Source: UBA4615 sp964399635 (GTDB taxonomy: Bacteria; Pseudomonadota; Gammaproteobacteria; Burkholderiales; Burkholderiaceae_E). From it: a DNA stretch of 64,000 bases. Within the stretch, counting starts at the first letter, position 1. The number at the start of each line of letters is the position of its first letter. A program made the position numbers and the translations under genes. Positions 54,638 to 63,725 of the stretch are shown here, in pieces. The stretch spans positions 59,688 through 123,687 of the forward strand of contig CAYNRU010000056.1 in the NCBI GenBank assembly GCA_964399635.1, written 5' to 3'. The notes beneath the pieces are model-generated. The model saw only the letters and a program-made list of their open reading frames with translations, searched no databases and was not told the origin of the DNA.

Positions 54638-55611
54638 TGCGGCACGAGTCGGCTCTCGACGGCGATGCGTCTGAAGCGAGCCACCTCGCGCTCGTAGAAC
54701 GCGTCGAGCTCGGCCAGGGTCGAGGCCTTCTGGAGGCCGAGGCCCTGCGCCTCCAGGGCGGACTGGACCCCCGGATCCGCGAGGACCGCGCCGAGCAGCC
54801 GGTGCCAGCGCTCGCGGACCGCGGCGGGCGTGTCGCGGTGCACCGCGAATCCCGTCCAGATGTCGAAGGAGAAGTCCTTCAGCAGCCGCCCTTCGTTGAC
54901 GGTGGGCAGGTTCGGCAAGGCCGTCGCGCGTTTCGTGGCGACGGTCCCGAGCAGCCGCAACCTGCCCTGGTCGGCCATGCCCTGGAGTGCCTGCGACCAG
55001 GGGAGCATCGCGAAGTCGATGCGCCCGCCCGCCATGTCCTGCAGCAGGGGGACTCCGCCCTTGTACGGGACATGGGTCAGCTCGGCGCCGATCGCGCGGG
55101 ACAGCTGCTCGCCCATCAGGTGGTACAGCGAACCGATGCCGACGCTGCCGTAGGACAGGGGCTGCGTCCTCGACGACCGGCGCGCCGCCTCGACGAAGCC
55201 GTCCGCATCGGCGACGCCGAGATCGGCCCGCGCGAGCAGCACGAGCGGCGCGCTCGCGACCAGCGCGACGAGCCGGAAGTCCTCCGGACGGTACTTCACG
55301 GCCGCGTTGGCGAGGGGCGCCAGGATCACCTCGTTGGGCGAGGCGAGCAGCAGGGTGTCGGAGCCGACGGATGCGTTGAGCAGCTGCTGCGCGCCGATCG
55401 CCCCGCCCGCACCCGCCACGTTCTCGACGATCGCGGAGCCGCCGGTCTGGCGCACGAGCGTCTCGCGGACCGTCCGTCCGATGACGTCCGACAGCTGGCC
55501 TGCAGGATAGGGAACGATGACGCGGGTGGTCTGCGCGTGCACCGTTGAAGGGTGCGATGCCGCGCAGGCCGCGGCCGCGCACAGGGCGATGACGGCGAAC
55601 CGACGATTCAT
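54634..55611 (-). CDS. Tripartite tricarboxylate transporter receptor (Bug/TctC family), orphan
   Basis: 325 aa with signal peptide (MNRRFAVIALCAAAACAASHPSTVHAQ, cut near residue 27). Typical Bug segments are RVIVPYPAGQLSDVIGR, VENVAGAGGAIGAQ, LSYGSVGIGSLYHLMGEQLS, LTHVPYKGG and LPNLPTVNEGRLLKDF. No TctA/TctB membrane subunits are nearby, which is common for Bug proteins in Burkholderiales. It sits between an alpha/beta hydrolase and an amidohydrolase in one minus-strand operon with 4-bp overlaps. Confidence 0.92.
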   Translation of the reverse strand: MNRRFAVIALCAAAACAASHPSTVHAQTTRVIVPYPAGQLSDVIGRTVRETLVRQTGGSAIVENVAGAGGAIGAQQLLNASVGSDTLLLASPNEVILAPLANAAVKYRPEDFRLVALVASAPLVLLARADLGVADADGFVEAARRSSRTQPLSYGSVGIGSLYHLMGEQLSRAIGAELTHVPYKGGVPLLQDMAGGRIDFAMLPWSQALQGMADQGRLRLLGTVATKRATALPNLPTVNEGRLLKDFSFDIWTGFAVHRDTPAAVRERWHRLLGAVLADPGVQSALEAQGLGLQKASTLAELDAFYEREVARFRRIAVESRLVPQ

Positions 55612-56366
55612 GGGGGACTCCCTTCCGATGGGCTGCTCGAAGCGGGCCGGATCGAGGCGACGAACCCCGACAGCAGCGACGCCACCTCGAGGGGTGCGTC
55701 GCACTGGGGGGCGTGCAGCGCGCCGTCGATCAGGTGGACCCGCCCGCCCCAGAGGTGTCCCCACGGGACGGACCGCAGATGGTCGATATCCACCAGCGGA
55801 TCGTCCGCGCCGACGATCGCGGCGATCGGCAGGGGTCCGCGGACGATCTCGATCTCGTCGGAGAAGTCTCCGCTGGCGATGCAGCGCGCCACGCCGTCGC
55901 GCACGCGCGGATCGGCCAGCGCGAAGTCCTCGTGGAACAGCAGGCGCGCCGACTCGTCGCGGCACAGCGCCTCGATGTGTTCCCGTACCTGGTGCGCGGG
56001 CGGCTCCAGACACGTCGCGGCGGCCGGCATCGCCCGGAAGCCCGAGACCGGGAAGCCAGTCGGCGGCGCTCCGATCAGGACCAGCCCGAGGAGCCCGGGA
56101 ATCGCTGCCGCCGCCTCGAGCGCGACGTGGCCACCCAGGCTCCATCCGACGACCACGCGCGGCCCGGGCGGCCTGGCCTGCAGCAGCCCCGCCACGCTGC
56201 AGGCAAGGCCGCGCAGCGAGTAGTCGGCGTGCGCCGCGTAGGGTCCGCCGCCATGCCCCGGCAGGTCGATCGCGACGAGCTCGTGGGCGCGCAGCACGTC
56301 GCTCGCCGCGACCCGGCGCCAGCAGCGCGACGACGACGAGTTGCCATGCAGCAGGACAATTTCCAT
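55608..56366 (-). CDS. Alpha/beta hydrolase
   Basis: 252 aa starting at 56366 (MEIVLLHGNSSSSRCWRR). LPGHGGGP, the nucleophile elbow VVGWSLGGHVALE, a late IVGADDPLVDID for the acid and a His in LIDGALHAPQC complete the triad. It is the first gene of the three-gene operon facing the LysR regulator and so the likely target of that regulator. Substrate unknown. Confidence 0.87.
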   Translation of the reverse strand: MEIVLLHGNSSSSRCWRRVAASDVLRAHELVAIDLPGHGGGPYAAHADYSLRGLACSVAGLLQARPPGPRVVVGWSLGGHVALEAAAAIPGLLGLVLIGAPPTGFPVSGFRAMPAAATCLEPPAHQVREHIEALCRDESARLLFHEDFALADPRVRDGVARCIASGDFSDEIEIVRGPLPIAAIVGADDPLVDIDHLRSVPWGHLWGGRVHLIDGALHAPQCDAPLEVASLLSGFVASIRPASSSPSEGSPP

Positions 56367-56423
56367 CAGGCGCAGCCTACGGTCCGGGCCCGGGCCCGGG
56401 CAGCCCAACCGCTTGTGCCCCGC

Positions 56424-56440
56424 GTTAACCCCTGGTTAAC
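56424..56440. promoter_or_regulatory. LysR-type operator GTTAACC-CCT-GGTTAAC
   Basis: A perfect inverted repeat with 7-bp arms and 3-bp spacer, fitting the T-N11-A rule of LysR sites. It lies between the divergent alpha/beta hydrolase operon (start 56366) and the LysR gene (start 56449), only 8 bp from the latter, as expected for an autoregulated LysR pair. Confidence 0.65.
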
Positions 56441-56448
56441 ATCGGACC

Positions 56449-57351
56449 GTGAAGCTCCCGCTCGTCCGCGCGTTCGTGCTGACCGTCGACCACGGCGGCA
56501 TCCGCGCCGCCGCGCGCGCGGCCGGCATCTCGCAGGTGGCGCTCGCCAAGCAGCTGCGCGAGTTCGAGACGCAGTCGGGTCGCCTGCTGTTCACCCGCTC
56601 GACCCGGGGTGCACGGCCCACCCCGGCCGCGATCGAGCTGCTGCCGGAGGCGAGGCTGCTGCTGGAGCAGGTCGGACGCTTCGAGGCGGCCGTCGGGGCC
56701 GATCGCCTGCGTGCGCCGAGCGTCGCGCTGAACCCGCTCGTCAGCCTGGTGATGTGGCCTGCGGTGATGGAGGCCTTCGTCGCCCGGGCCCCCGGGGTCC
56801 GGCTTCGGCTGGCGGAAGGCCTGCTCTCGACGACGATCGCACGGCTGCGCGACGGAACGCTCGACTTCGCGGTCGTGGCCGCGGATCCGACCGCCGTGCC
56901 GCCTGACCTGGCGTTCGAGCCGATCCTGAACTGCCGCGCCGCCTTCGCGGTGCGGCACCGGCATCCGCTGCTGGGGACCCGGCCGGGCCTCGATCGGCTG
57001 TCGACCTTCGACTGGGTACAGAACGAGGCGCCGGGCGGGTACTCGGACCGCCTGAAGAAGTGGTTCAAGGCACAAGGCGCGCCGCTGCCCCGGATGGTCT
57101 CGTGCGACAGTCTCACGACCGCGCTCGGGGCCGTCACGGCGACCGAAGCGGTGGCCTGCGCGCCCGCCGCGCTGCTGGCCCACCCCTGCCTGTCGTCCAC
57201 CGTGTCGGTGCTCGAGGCCGAGCTCGAGCCGCCCCGCTCGACGCTGGGCTTCCTCGATCGACGGGGCGTGCCGCCGACGAGCGCCGTGGCGGCCTTGCAG
57301 CAGGCGGTGCGATCCGCCTGCGCAGGGGTGCCCGACGCGATCGTCCTCTGA
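56449..57351 (+). CDS. LysR-family transcriptional regulator
   Basis: 300 aa with a GTG start. The N-terminal helix-turn-helix reads GGIRAAARAAGISQVALAKQLREFETQSGRLLF; the remainder is the two-lobed effector domain. Note VALAKQL where many LysR proteins have A-A-L-S-R-Q-I. It probably controls the divergent hydrolase/Bug receptor/amidohydrolase operon through the inverted repeat between them. Confidence 0.9.
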   Translation: MKLPLVRAFVLTVDHGGIRAAARAAGISQVALAKQLREFETQSGRLLFTRSTRGARPTPAAIELLPEARLLLEQVGRFEAAVGADRLRAPSVALNPLVSLVMWPAVMEAFVARAPGVRLRLAEGLLSTTIARLRDGTLDFAVVAADPTAVPPDLAFEPILNCRAAFAVRHRHPLLGTRPGLDRLSTFDWVQNEAPGGYSDRLKKWFKAQGAPLPRMVSCDSLTTALGAVTATEAVACAPAALLAHPCLSSTVSVLEAELEPPRSTLGFLDRRGVPPTSAVAALQQAVRSACAGVPDAIVL

Positions 57352-57474
57352 CGCGATCCGTCCCGGACCGGAGCACGCCGACCGGGGTGCGGTTGACGAT
57401 CCGGCCTCCGCCCGGCGAGCATCCGCCGACCGCACCGACGGCGCCACAGGCGCTGCACCTGGAGACCCCGCACC

Positions 57475-59430
57475 GTGAACCGCCCGCACCTGCTCGACCG
57501 CCTGATCGGCCCCGGCTGGCCCGACCTGTCGACGCCCGAGGCCGTGCGCACCTTCGAGGCCACGCCCTACGCCGACCGGATCGCCGCTCGCAGCACCTAC
57601 GAGGCGCTGCGCCTCGGCGCCTCGGCGAACCCCGACGCGCCGGCGATCCGCTTCCTGCCGAACGCGGACCCCGACGAGGCGCCGATCGTGTCGAGCCACG
57701 CGCAGTGCCTCGCGCGGGTCACGCAGGCGGCCAACGCGTTCCACGCGCTCGGCATCGGCCGCGACGACGTCGTGAGCTTCCTGCTGCCGCTGCTGCCGCA
57801 GTCGCTCTACACGCTGTGGGGCGCGGAGGCTGCGGGCGTCGCCAACCCGGTGAACCCGCTGCTCGAGCCTTACCAGCTGGTCGAGATCATGAAGGCCGCC
57901 GACACCAAGGTGCTCGTCGTGATCGGGCCGATGCCGGGCACCGACATCTGGGAGAAGGTGCAGACGATCCGCGCCGAGCTGCCGTCGCTGTCGGCGATCG
58001 TCGCGGTCGGCGGCGCGCGGGTCGCGACCGCGCAGCCGTTCGCCGCGGGTGCGAAGGCGCCGGTGCGGGCCGACGACGGTCTGGCGCCGATCTTCGACTT
58101 CGACGCGCTGATCGCCGCGCAGCGCTCGGACGGCCTCGCGAGCGGTCGCGTGATCGAGCCGGACGACACCGCCGCGTACTTCCACACCGGCGGCACGACC
58201 GGCACGCCGAAGCTGGTTCGCCACACGCATGCGAACCAGGTCTACCAGGCCTGGGTGATCGGGCTGATGCTGCGGATCGGGCGCGAGGAGACGATCCTCG
58301 CCGGCCTGCCGCTGTTCCACGTCGGCGGCGCCCTCACCACGGCGCTCAGTTGGCTCGCGGCCGGCGGCTGCCTGGTCATCGTCTCGCCCTCCGGCTGGCG
58401 CAGTCCGGCCGCGCAGCGCAACGTGTGGCGGATCGCCGAGCGCTACCGGCCCGCCGGCTTCGGCGGGGTGCCGACGGTGCTCACCGCTGCGCTGGCCGCG
58501 CCGACCGAGGGTATCGACCTGTCGAGCATCAAGGTCGCGTTCGCCGGCGGCTCGGCGATCCCGGTCGCGGTCGGCCGCGCCTACGTCGAGCGCTTCGGCT
58601 GGCCGGTGCTCGAGGTCTACGGGATGACCGAGACCGCGAGCGTGCACACGATCGCGTTCCAGGACCGGCCGCTGCGCCTGGGCTCCGCGGGCCACCCGGT
58701 GCCCTTCAGCCGCGTGCGGATCGTCAAGGTCGACGCGAACGGCCGCTGCATCGGCGACTGCGCGACGGACGAGATCGGCGTGGTCGCGATGGCCGGCCCC
58801 GGCTGCTTCTCCGGCTACCGCAGCGCGCAGCACAACAAGGATGCGTTCGTCGAACCGGGCTGGGTCAACTCGGGCGACCTCGGGCGCCTCGACGCCGAGG
58901 GCTACCTGTGGATCACCGGCCGCGCGAAGGACCTGGTGATCCGCGGCGGGCACAACATCGACCCGCAGCCGATCGAGGAGATCCTGTTCGGCCATCCGGC
59001 GGTCGCGCTCGCGGCGATGGTCGGGCAGCCCGACGCGTACGCGGGCGAGCTGCCGGTCGCCTACGTGCAGGCCAAGCCCGGCGAGTCGGTCGACCCGAAC
59101 GCGCTGATCGACTACGTGCGCGAGCGCACGCCCGAGCGCGCGGCGGTGCCGGTGTCGATCCACCTGGTCGACCCGATGCCGCTGACCGGCGTCGGCAAGG
59201 TGTTCAAGCCGGCGCTGCGCTGGGACGCCGCCAAGCGCGTCGCCGCGCGGATGCTCGCCGACCTGTCGCTGCCGGGCCTGCAGGTCGACGCCGGCGCGCA
59301 CCCGGTGCACGGCAGCCTGATCACCGTGTCGGTCGAGGGCGTGCCGCCGGGGGAGCGCCCAGCCATCGAGAAGACGGTGCAGGAGCGGCTCGGACCGCTG
59401 ACGATCCGGCACGAGGTGGCGTGGCGCTGA
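57475..59430 (+). CDS. Acyl-CoA synthetase (AMP-forming, ANL family)
   Basis: 651 aa with a GTG start. Adenylation motifs: FHTGGTTGTPKLVRHTHAN (phosphate loop), EVYGMTETAS, NSGDLGRLDAEGYLWITGRAKDL, and a C-terminal LTGVGKVFKPALR with the catalytic Lys. It makes acyl-CoA from a carboxylic acid, ATP and CoA. About 70 residues continue beyond that Lys (VHGSLITVSVEGVPPGERPA), longer than the usual family length. Unlike fatty-acyl ligases it is not beside beta-oxidation genes; substrate unknown. Confidence 0.9.
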   Translation: MNRPHLLDRLIGPGWPDLSTPEAVRTFEATPYADRIAARSTYEALRLGASANPDAPAIRFLPNADPDEAPIVSSHAQCLARVTQAANAFHALGIGRDDVVSFLLPLLPQSLYTLWGAEAAGVANPVNPLLEPYQLVEIMKAADTKVLVVIGPMPGTDIWEKVQTIRAELPSLSAIVAVGGARVATAQPFAAGAKAPVRADDGLAPIFDFDALIAAQRSDGLASGRVIEPDDTAAYFHTGGTTGTPKLVRHTHANQVYQAWVIGLMLRIGREETILAGLPLFHVGGALTTALSWLAAGGCLVIVSPSGWRSPAAQRNVWRIAERYRPAGFGGVPTVLTAALAAPTEGIDLSSIKVAFAGGSAIPVAVGRAYVERFGWPVLEVYGMTETASVHTIAFQDRPLRLGSAGHPVPFSRVRIVKVDANGRCIGDCATDEIGVVAMAGPGCFSGYRSAQHNKDAFVEPGWVNSGDLGRLDAEGYLWITGRAKDLVIRGGHNIDPQPIEEILFGHPAVALAAMVGQPDAYAGELPVAYVQAKPGESVDPNALIDYVRERTPERAAVPVSIHLVDPMPLTGVGKVFKPALRWDAAKRVAARMLADLSLPGLQVDAGAHPVHGSLITVSVEGVPPGERPAIEKTVQERLGPLTIRHEVAWR

Positions 59431-59709
59431 GGCGCGCGGGGCGTCGGCGCGTAGTGGCCGGGCACCGTCGGCGCGCGCGCGTCGAACACGTGGACGTGCG
59501 CGTACCTGCCGCGCCCACTGCGCGCGCGGCGCCTTGAGGAACGACGCGACCGCGGCCTCGCTCGCGGTGTCGAGCGCGGGGCCGCCGCCGCGGTACGGCA
59601 CGTGCAGCAGTTCGACGCCGGCGCGCTGCTCGAAGAGCGCGCCCGCGAGGTGCTGCGCCGAGCCGTTGCCCGACGACGCGTAGGCGATCTCGTCAGGGTG
59701 ACCATGCAG
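59431..59709 (-). pseudogene. Remnants of a Bug receptor joined to the start of an amidohydrolase
   Basis: On the minus strand, 59709-59500 encodes HPDEIAYASSGNGSAQHLAG and VELLHVPYRGGGPAL, the core of a Bug/TctC receptor without its ends, closing FLKAPRAQWARQVRA like a Bug C-terminus after an internal loss. A second frame, about 59504-59431, encodes HVHVFDARAPTVPGHYAP, like the beginning of a TIM-barrel metal hydrolase. Neither is intact. The material suggests a lost receptor/hydrolase operon. Confidence 0.65.
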
Positions 59710-59795
59710 CGGAACGGGTGCGCGTTGTCGAGGGTCGCCGCGCGCCGGATCCCCGCGACCCGCTACCATCGACGCCCCCGCACCGAGGAGACCCC

Positions 59796-60785
59796 ATGAA
59801 AGCCGTCCGCTTCTCCACCTTCGGCCCCGCCCACGAGGTCGCCGAGCTCGTCGACGTCGCCGAGCCCGACGCGCCCGGCCCCGGCGAGGTGCTGCTCGAG
59901 ATCGAGCGCTCGTCGATCAACCCGGCCGACCTGCTGCAGTTCGAGGGCCGATACGGCGCGGTGCCGCCGAAGCTGCCGGTGTGGGCGGGCGGCGAGGCGG
60001 TCGCGCGCGTGCTGCAGGCGGGCGAGGGCGTGACCCACCTGAAGCCGGGCGACCGCGTGCTCGCGCTGCTCGCCGCGCGCGGCAACTGGCGGCCGCGCAC
60101 CAAGGCGCCGGCGGCGCGGCTCTTCGCGCTGCCCGAGGCCGACCTCGACCAGCTCGCGATGCTGGGCGTCAACCCACCGACCGCGTGGCTGATGCTGCAC
60201 GACTTCGTGACGCTCGCGCCCGGCGACTGGGTGATGCAGAACGCCGGCAACTCCGGCGTCGGGCAGGCGGTGATCCAGTTCTCGAGGCGGCTCGGCTGGA
60301 AGACGGTCAGCGTCGTGCGCCGCGACGCGCAGGTCGCGCCGCTGAAGGCGCTCGGCGCCGACGCGGTCGTCGTCGACGGCCCGGACCTCGCGGCGCGTGT
60401 CGCTGCTGCCACCGGCGGCGTGAAGCCGCGCCTCGGCATCGACGCGGTCGCCGGCGACGCGACCCGCCGCATGGCGAACGCGCTCGCCGACGGCGGCACC
60501 GTCGTCAACTACGGGCTGCTGTCGGGGCGGCCGTGCGAGATGGATGCGCCGGACACCGTGTTCCGCGACCTGTCGCTGCGCGGCTTCTGGCTCGCGAAGT
60601 GGTTCGCGACCGCGTCGCTCGAGCAGCAGCACGCGCTGTACCGGCGGCTCGGCGCGGCGATCGCCGACGGCACGCTGCGCGTCGAGGTCGAGCAGGTCTA
60701 TCCGCTCGCGCAGGTGAAGGACGCGCTCGCGCACGCGGCGCGCCCGGGGCGCTCGGGCAAGGTGCTGCTCGCGCCGAGCGCCTGA
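59796..60785 (+). CDS. Zinc-independent MDR oxidoreductase (quinone / 2-enoyl thioester reductase-like)
   Basis: 329 aa. GGEAVARVLQAGEGVTHLKPGDRV and the NADPH-binding QNAGNSGVGQAVIQFSRRLGWKTVSVVR (A-x-x-S-x-V-G) match mitochondrial-type enoyl thioester reductases and quinone reductases. NPPTAWLML is close to the NP-x-T-A motif of 2-enoyl thioester reductases, favouring that reading. The start has a GAGGAG ribosome-binding site. Natural substrate uncertain. Confidence 0.87.
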   Translation: MKAVRFSTFGPAHEVAELVDVAEPDAPGPGEVLLEIERSSINPADLLQFEGRYGAVPPKLPVWAGGEAVARVLQAGEGVTHLKPGDRVLALLAARGNWRPRTKAPAARLFALPEADLDQLAMLGVNPPTAWLMLHDFVTLAPGDWVMQNAGNSGVGQAVIQFSRRLGWKTVSVVRRDAQVAPLKALGADAVVVDGPDLAARVAAATGGVKPRLGIDAVAGDATRRMANALADGGTVVNYGLLSGRPCEMDAPDTVFRDLSLRGFWLAKWFATASLEQQHALYRRLGAAIADGTLRVEVEQVYPLAQVKDALAHAARPGRSGKVLLAPSA

Positions 60786-60798
60786 CGCGCGACGGCAC

Positions 60799-60820
60799 GG
60801 CGCGGCCTCCGGGCCGCGCC
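60799..60820. terminator. Bidirectional hairpin between convergent genes
   Basis: GGCGCGGCC (60799-60807), loop TCCG, GGCCGCGCC (60812-60820): a perfect 9-bp stem with a tetraloop, placed between the stops of two convergent genes. It probably terminates both, though T-runs are short. Confidence 0.7.
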
Positions 60821-60821
60821 T

Positions 60822-61436
60822 TCAGCCGCCGCGGTGCGGGTCATCCTTCGGCAGGATCGCACGGATGTAGTCGCGCTGCTTCCACTCGGGCGGCGGCGGG
60901 TTCGGCGCCTCCGGCCGCGGCACGTGCGGCGACGGCGCGCCGGTGACCAGGTCCGGCACGTAGCGCGGGCAGTTCGGGTAGATCTCGCACTCGATCCGCA
61001 CGACGACCTTCGCGCCGAAGTGGCGCGCGAGACTCCCGGGATCGTCGAGGATCGTCGCGCGTCCGTTGATCCGGATCCGGCGACTCTTCCCGTCGAACTC
61101 GACGAACAGCAGGCCGACGTTCGGGTTGCGCGCGATGTTGCCGAGCGTGCGGTACATCGAGTTCCCGTCGTACTCGGGGTATTCGATGACGCCCGGCCCG
61201 ACGATCTTCACGAAGCCCGCATCACCCGACTTGATGTTGCAGTCGACGTACTCGCCGAATGTCGAGGCGATGAAGAAGCAGCGCGCCGACTCGATCCACT
61301 GCCGCTCGTCGTCCCAGAAGTCGTAGTGCTTGCGGTGCCGCTCGATCGCCTCGGCGGTGCGCCGCCCGTCGAAGCGATCCTGCAGCGCGCGCATCCCTTC
61401 GTGGAAGAAGGGGCGGTCCCAAGCGTGCTCGTCCAT
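60822..61436 (-). CDS. Pyridoxamine 5'-phosphate oxidase family flavoprotein
   Basis: 204 aa with a split-barrel FMN-binding fold. FFIASTFGEYVDCNIKSGDAGFVKI and NSMYRTLGNIARNPNVGLLFVEF, then RRIRINGRATIL are typical PNPOx-like segments. The C-terminus CPRYVPDL followed by PEAPNPPPPEWKQRDYIRAILP is unusual in being Pro-rich. Members use FMN, F420 or heme; true PNPOx activity is unlikely. Confidence 0.85.
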   Translation of the reverse strand: MDEHAWDRPFFHEGMRALQDRFDGRRTAEAIERHRKHYDFWDDERQWIESARCFFIASTFGEYVDCNIKSGDAGFVKIVGPGVIEYPEYDGNSMYRTLGNIARNPNVGLLFVEFDGKSRRIRINGRATILDDPGSLARHFGAKVVVRIECEIYPNCPRYVPDLVTGAPSPHVPRPEAPNPPPPEWKQRDYIRAILPKDDPHRGG

Positions 61437-61439
61437 GCT

Positions 61440-61563
61440 GCGGCCCTCCACGTCGCGTCCGGGACTGTAACTCGCCCGCCGCCGCGTTCGCCTCCTCCAG
61501 CGCCGGCCGCGACACCTCCACGCCCGGCATCGCGAACTGCAGCACCCGGTCGCCCGGCAACTC
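61440..61563 (-). pseudogene. Unidentified coding remnant upstream of the PNPOx gene
   Basis: Minus-strand frame ELPGDRVLQFAMPGVEVSRP and following has protein-like composition but no start with a ribosome-binding site, and runs out of frame before the PNPOx gene. I do not recognise the family. Confidence 0.3.
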
Positions 61564-61599
61564 TGTGTGCAGACCGGAACCGGGGACACGGTCGTCGAG

Positions 61600-61989
61600 T
61601 CAGTCCACGACCGCGACCACCTCGACCTCGAGCATCAGGTCCTCGTGGACCAGCGCGGGCGTGCCGACCAGGGTACTGGCCGGCTGGTGCGCGCCGAAGT
61701 GCCGAGCGCGGATCTCGCGGAAGGCCTTCAGGCGCGTGCCGGTCAGGTCGCGCACGTAGGTGTTCATCTTCACCACGTGCCGCAGCTCGGCGCCCGCCGC
61801 GCCGAGCGCGAGCTTCAGGTTCGCGAACACGCGCTCGGCTTGCTCCTCGAACGTGGCGCCGGCCACGCGGCCGTGCTCGTCGAACGCGACCTGGCCCGAG
61901 ACGTGGATCGTGCGCCCGCCGGTGACGACGGCGGTGTGCGAGTAGGTACCCCGGGACAGGCCTTCGGGGTTCAGGTACTGGACGGGCAT
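61600..61989 (-). CDS. RidA/YjgF-family protein without the catalytic Arg
   Basis: 129 aa. The fold is clear: YSHTAVVTGGRTIHVSGQVAFD, ATFEEQAERVFANLKLALGAAGAEL and a C-terminal LMLEVEVVAVVD. In true RidA the segment is P-A-R-S-x-V with an Arg that binds the imine acid; here it reads PASTLVGTPAL, with Ser at that site. It therefore belongs to an Arg-less Rid subgroup and probably does not deaminate imines. Function unknown. Confidence 0.85.
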   Translation of the reverse strand: MPVQYLNPEGLSRGTYSHTAVVTGGRTIHVSGQVAFDEHGRVAGATFEEQAERVFANLKLALGAAGAELRHVVKMNTYVRDLTGTRLKAFREIRARHFGAHQPASTLVGTPALVHEDLMLEVEVVAVVD

Positions 61990-61999
61990 CGCGGTCTCC

Positions 62000-62178
62000 T
62001 CAGGGTGGCGCGTTCGGACCCCGATCCTCGCCCACCGGCCGCGTGAACGCCAGCACCGGCAGCTTCGCGGGCGCCTCGATCCGCTGCCGCGCGTTCCGGC
62101 CGACGCGGCACGGTACGCGTCGGCGAGCGCGGGATCGATCGGCGCGCCGGGTTCCGGCGGTGGCGTGCGCTCGGTCAT
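62000..62178 (-). pseudogene. Short frameshifted coding remnant
   Basis: From an ATG at 62178 the minus strand reads MTERTPPPEPGAPIDPALAD, after which plausible protein sequence continues only in another frame (RQRIEAPAKLPVLAFTRPVG), ending just before the RidA-like gene. It looks like a gene shortened by deletion and a frameshift. Family not recognised. Confidence 0.35.
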
Positions 62179-62222
62179 GCTCCGATCCGGCGTGCGGCGT
62201 GGATCGGGCGATACTGGCACGG

Positions 62223-63572
62223 ATGGAACTCCTCGCCCGACTCGACCGCGTGCAGGCGCACCTGCTGCGCGACGCGCTCGCGCGGCACGGCATCGACGCG
62301 CACGTGCTGAACCTGCACGTTCAGGGCGCGGTCGGCGAGCTGCCGCCCGAGGCGGCGCTGCCGCAGGTGTGGATCGCCGACGCGCGCGATCGCGAGCGGG
62401 CCCGCGCGGTGCTCGCCACGCACGAGGCCGAGCGGCGACGCACCGGGCCGCCGAGCTTCTGCGGCGGCTGCGGCGAGGAGAACCCGGCGGGGTTCGAGCT
62501 GTGCTGGCGCTGCGGGAAGGCGCTGCCGCTGCCCGATCTCGAAGCCCGCCTCACCGAGCTCGCCGGCCACCTGAACGCCGCGACCCACCGCTTCCTCGTG
62601 CTGCTCGCCGAGTTCGACCGCCGCGAGGGCTGGGCAGACGGCGCGACGTGCTCCTGCGCCCACTGGCTCGGCTGGAAGTGCGGCATCGACCTCGGCGCGG
62701 CACGCGAGAAGGTGCGCGTCGCCCGCGCGCTCGAGGCGCTGCCCGCGATCTCGGCGGCGATGGGTCGCGGCGAGTTGAGCTACTCGAAGGTGCGCGCACT
62801 GACCCGCGTGGCCACACAGGACACCGAGGACACGCGCTGACGATCGCGCTGCACGGCACCGCCCATCACGTCGAGGCAGTGGTGCGGGGATACCGGCGCG
62901 CACGGCAGGCGACCGAGTTGTCACGCGAGGCGCAGCAGCACGCCGGCCGCGCGTTGCGCTGGTTCCATGACGGGGACGGCGCCGTCGTGCCGAAAGCGCT
63001 GGAGCGGGCGATCGACGAGGAACGCGAGGTCGAGCGTCGGCGGCACGTTTCCGCAGAAACGTCCGAGCCCGCCGACACCCCCGCCCAGCGCCGTGCCGAC
63101 GCGCTGGTGCCGCTCGCCGAGAGCTGGCTCGCCCGGGGCGACGCTGCGCTCGCGCGACCGGGGCTGCCGCTATCCAGGCTGCACGCACACGCGCTTCGTC
63201 GACGGACACCATGTCGAGCACTGGGCGCGGGGCGGTGCGACGCGCCTGTCCAACCTCGTGCTGCTGTGCCGACGGCATCACCGCCTGGTGCACGAGGGCG
63301 GCGCGGCGGTGCGGGTGCTCGACGACGGCGCGATCGTGTTCGCCGACGCGCTCGGTCGCAGGATCGTCGACGCACCCTCGACACGGGGCTCGACCGACGC
63401 GATCGTCGCGACCCACCGGGCCGAAGGCCTGCGCATCGGTCCCGGCACCGCGCCGGGCCGCTGGGCCGGCGAGGGCCTCGACCTCGGGCTCGCTGTCTCG
63501 GTGCCGTGCGCCTCGACGAGCGTCCGCGAGGGTCCATCGACCCGCCCCGCCATCGCTGCCCCGTCCGGTTGA
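62223..63572 (+). pseudogene. Broken DUF2007 / DUF222 / HNH endonuclease chimera
   Basis: The first frame (62223-62840, 205 aa) starts with a DUF2007 signal-protein-like domain (ARLDRVQAHLLRDALARHGI) and a zinc ribbon (CGGCG...CWRCG). It then runs straight into a DUF222 domain (HLNAATHRFLVLLAEFDRREG, CAHWLGWKCGIDLGAAREKV) and stops at 62838-62840. DUF222 resumes in a second frame (IALHGTAHHVEAVVRGYRR) to about 63165. The HNH nuclease motif (CRYPGCTHTRFVDGHHVEHW, LCRRHHRLVHEGG) is in a third frame ending at 63572. At least two frameshifts and missing linker sequence make it non-functional; the DUF2007-DUF222 junction may itself be a deletion product. Confidence 0.8.
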
Positions 63573-63725
63573 TCGCCGAGCAGGCGATCCGCGCTCCGCC
63601 GCGCATCGTGCGCACCGCGGCGCCCGCCGCAGCATGGGTCTCGCCGCCGGCCGCAGCACGGATGGCTGCGATGGCCGCGCCGGAGCCCGCCACCCGCGTC
63701 TCGTGCCGACCGCGACCGGTGGCGC

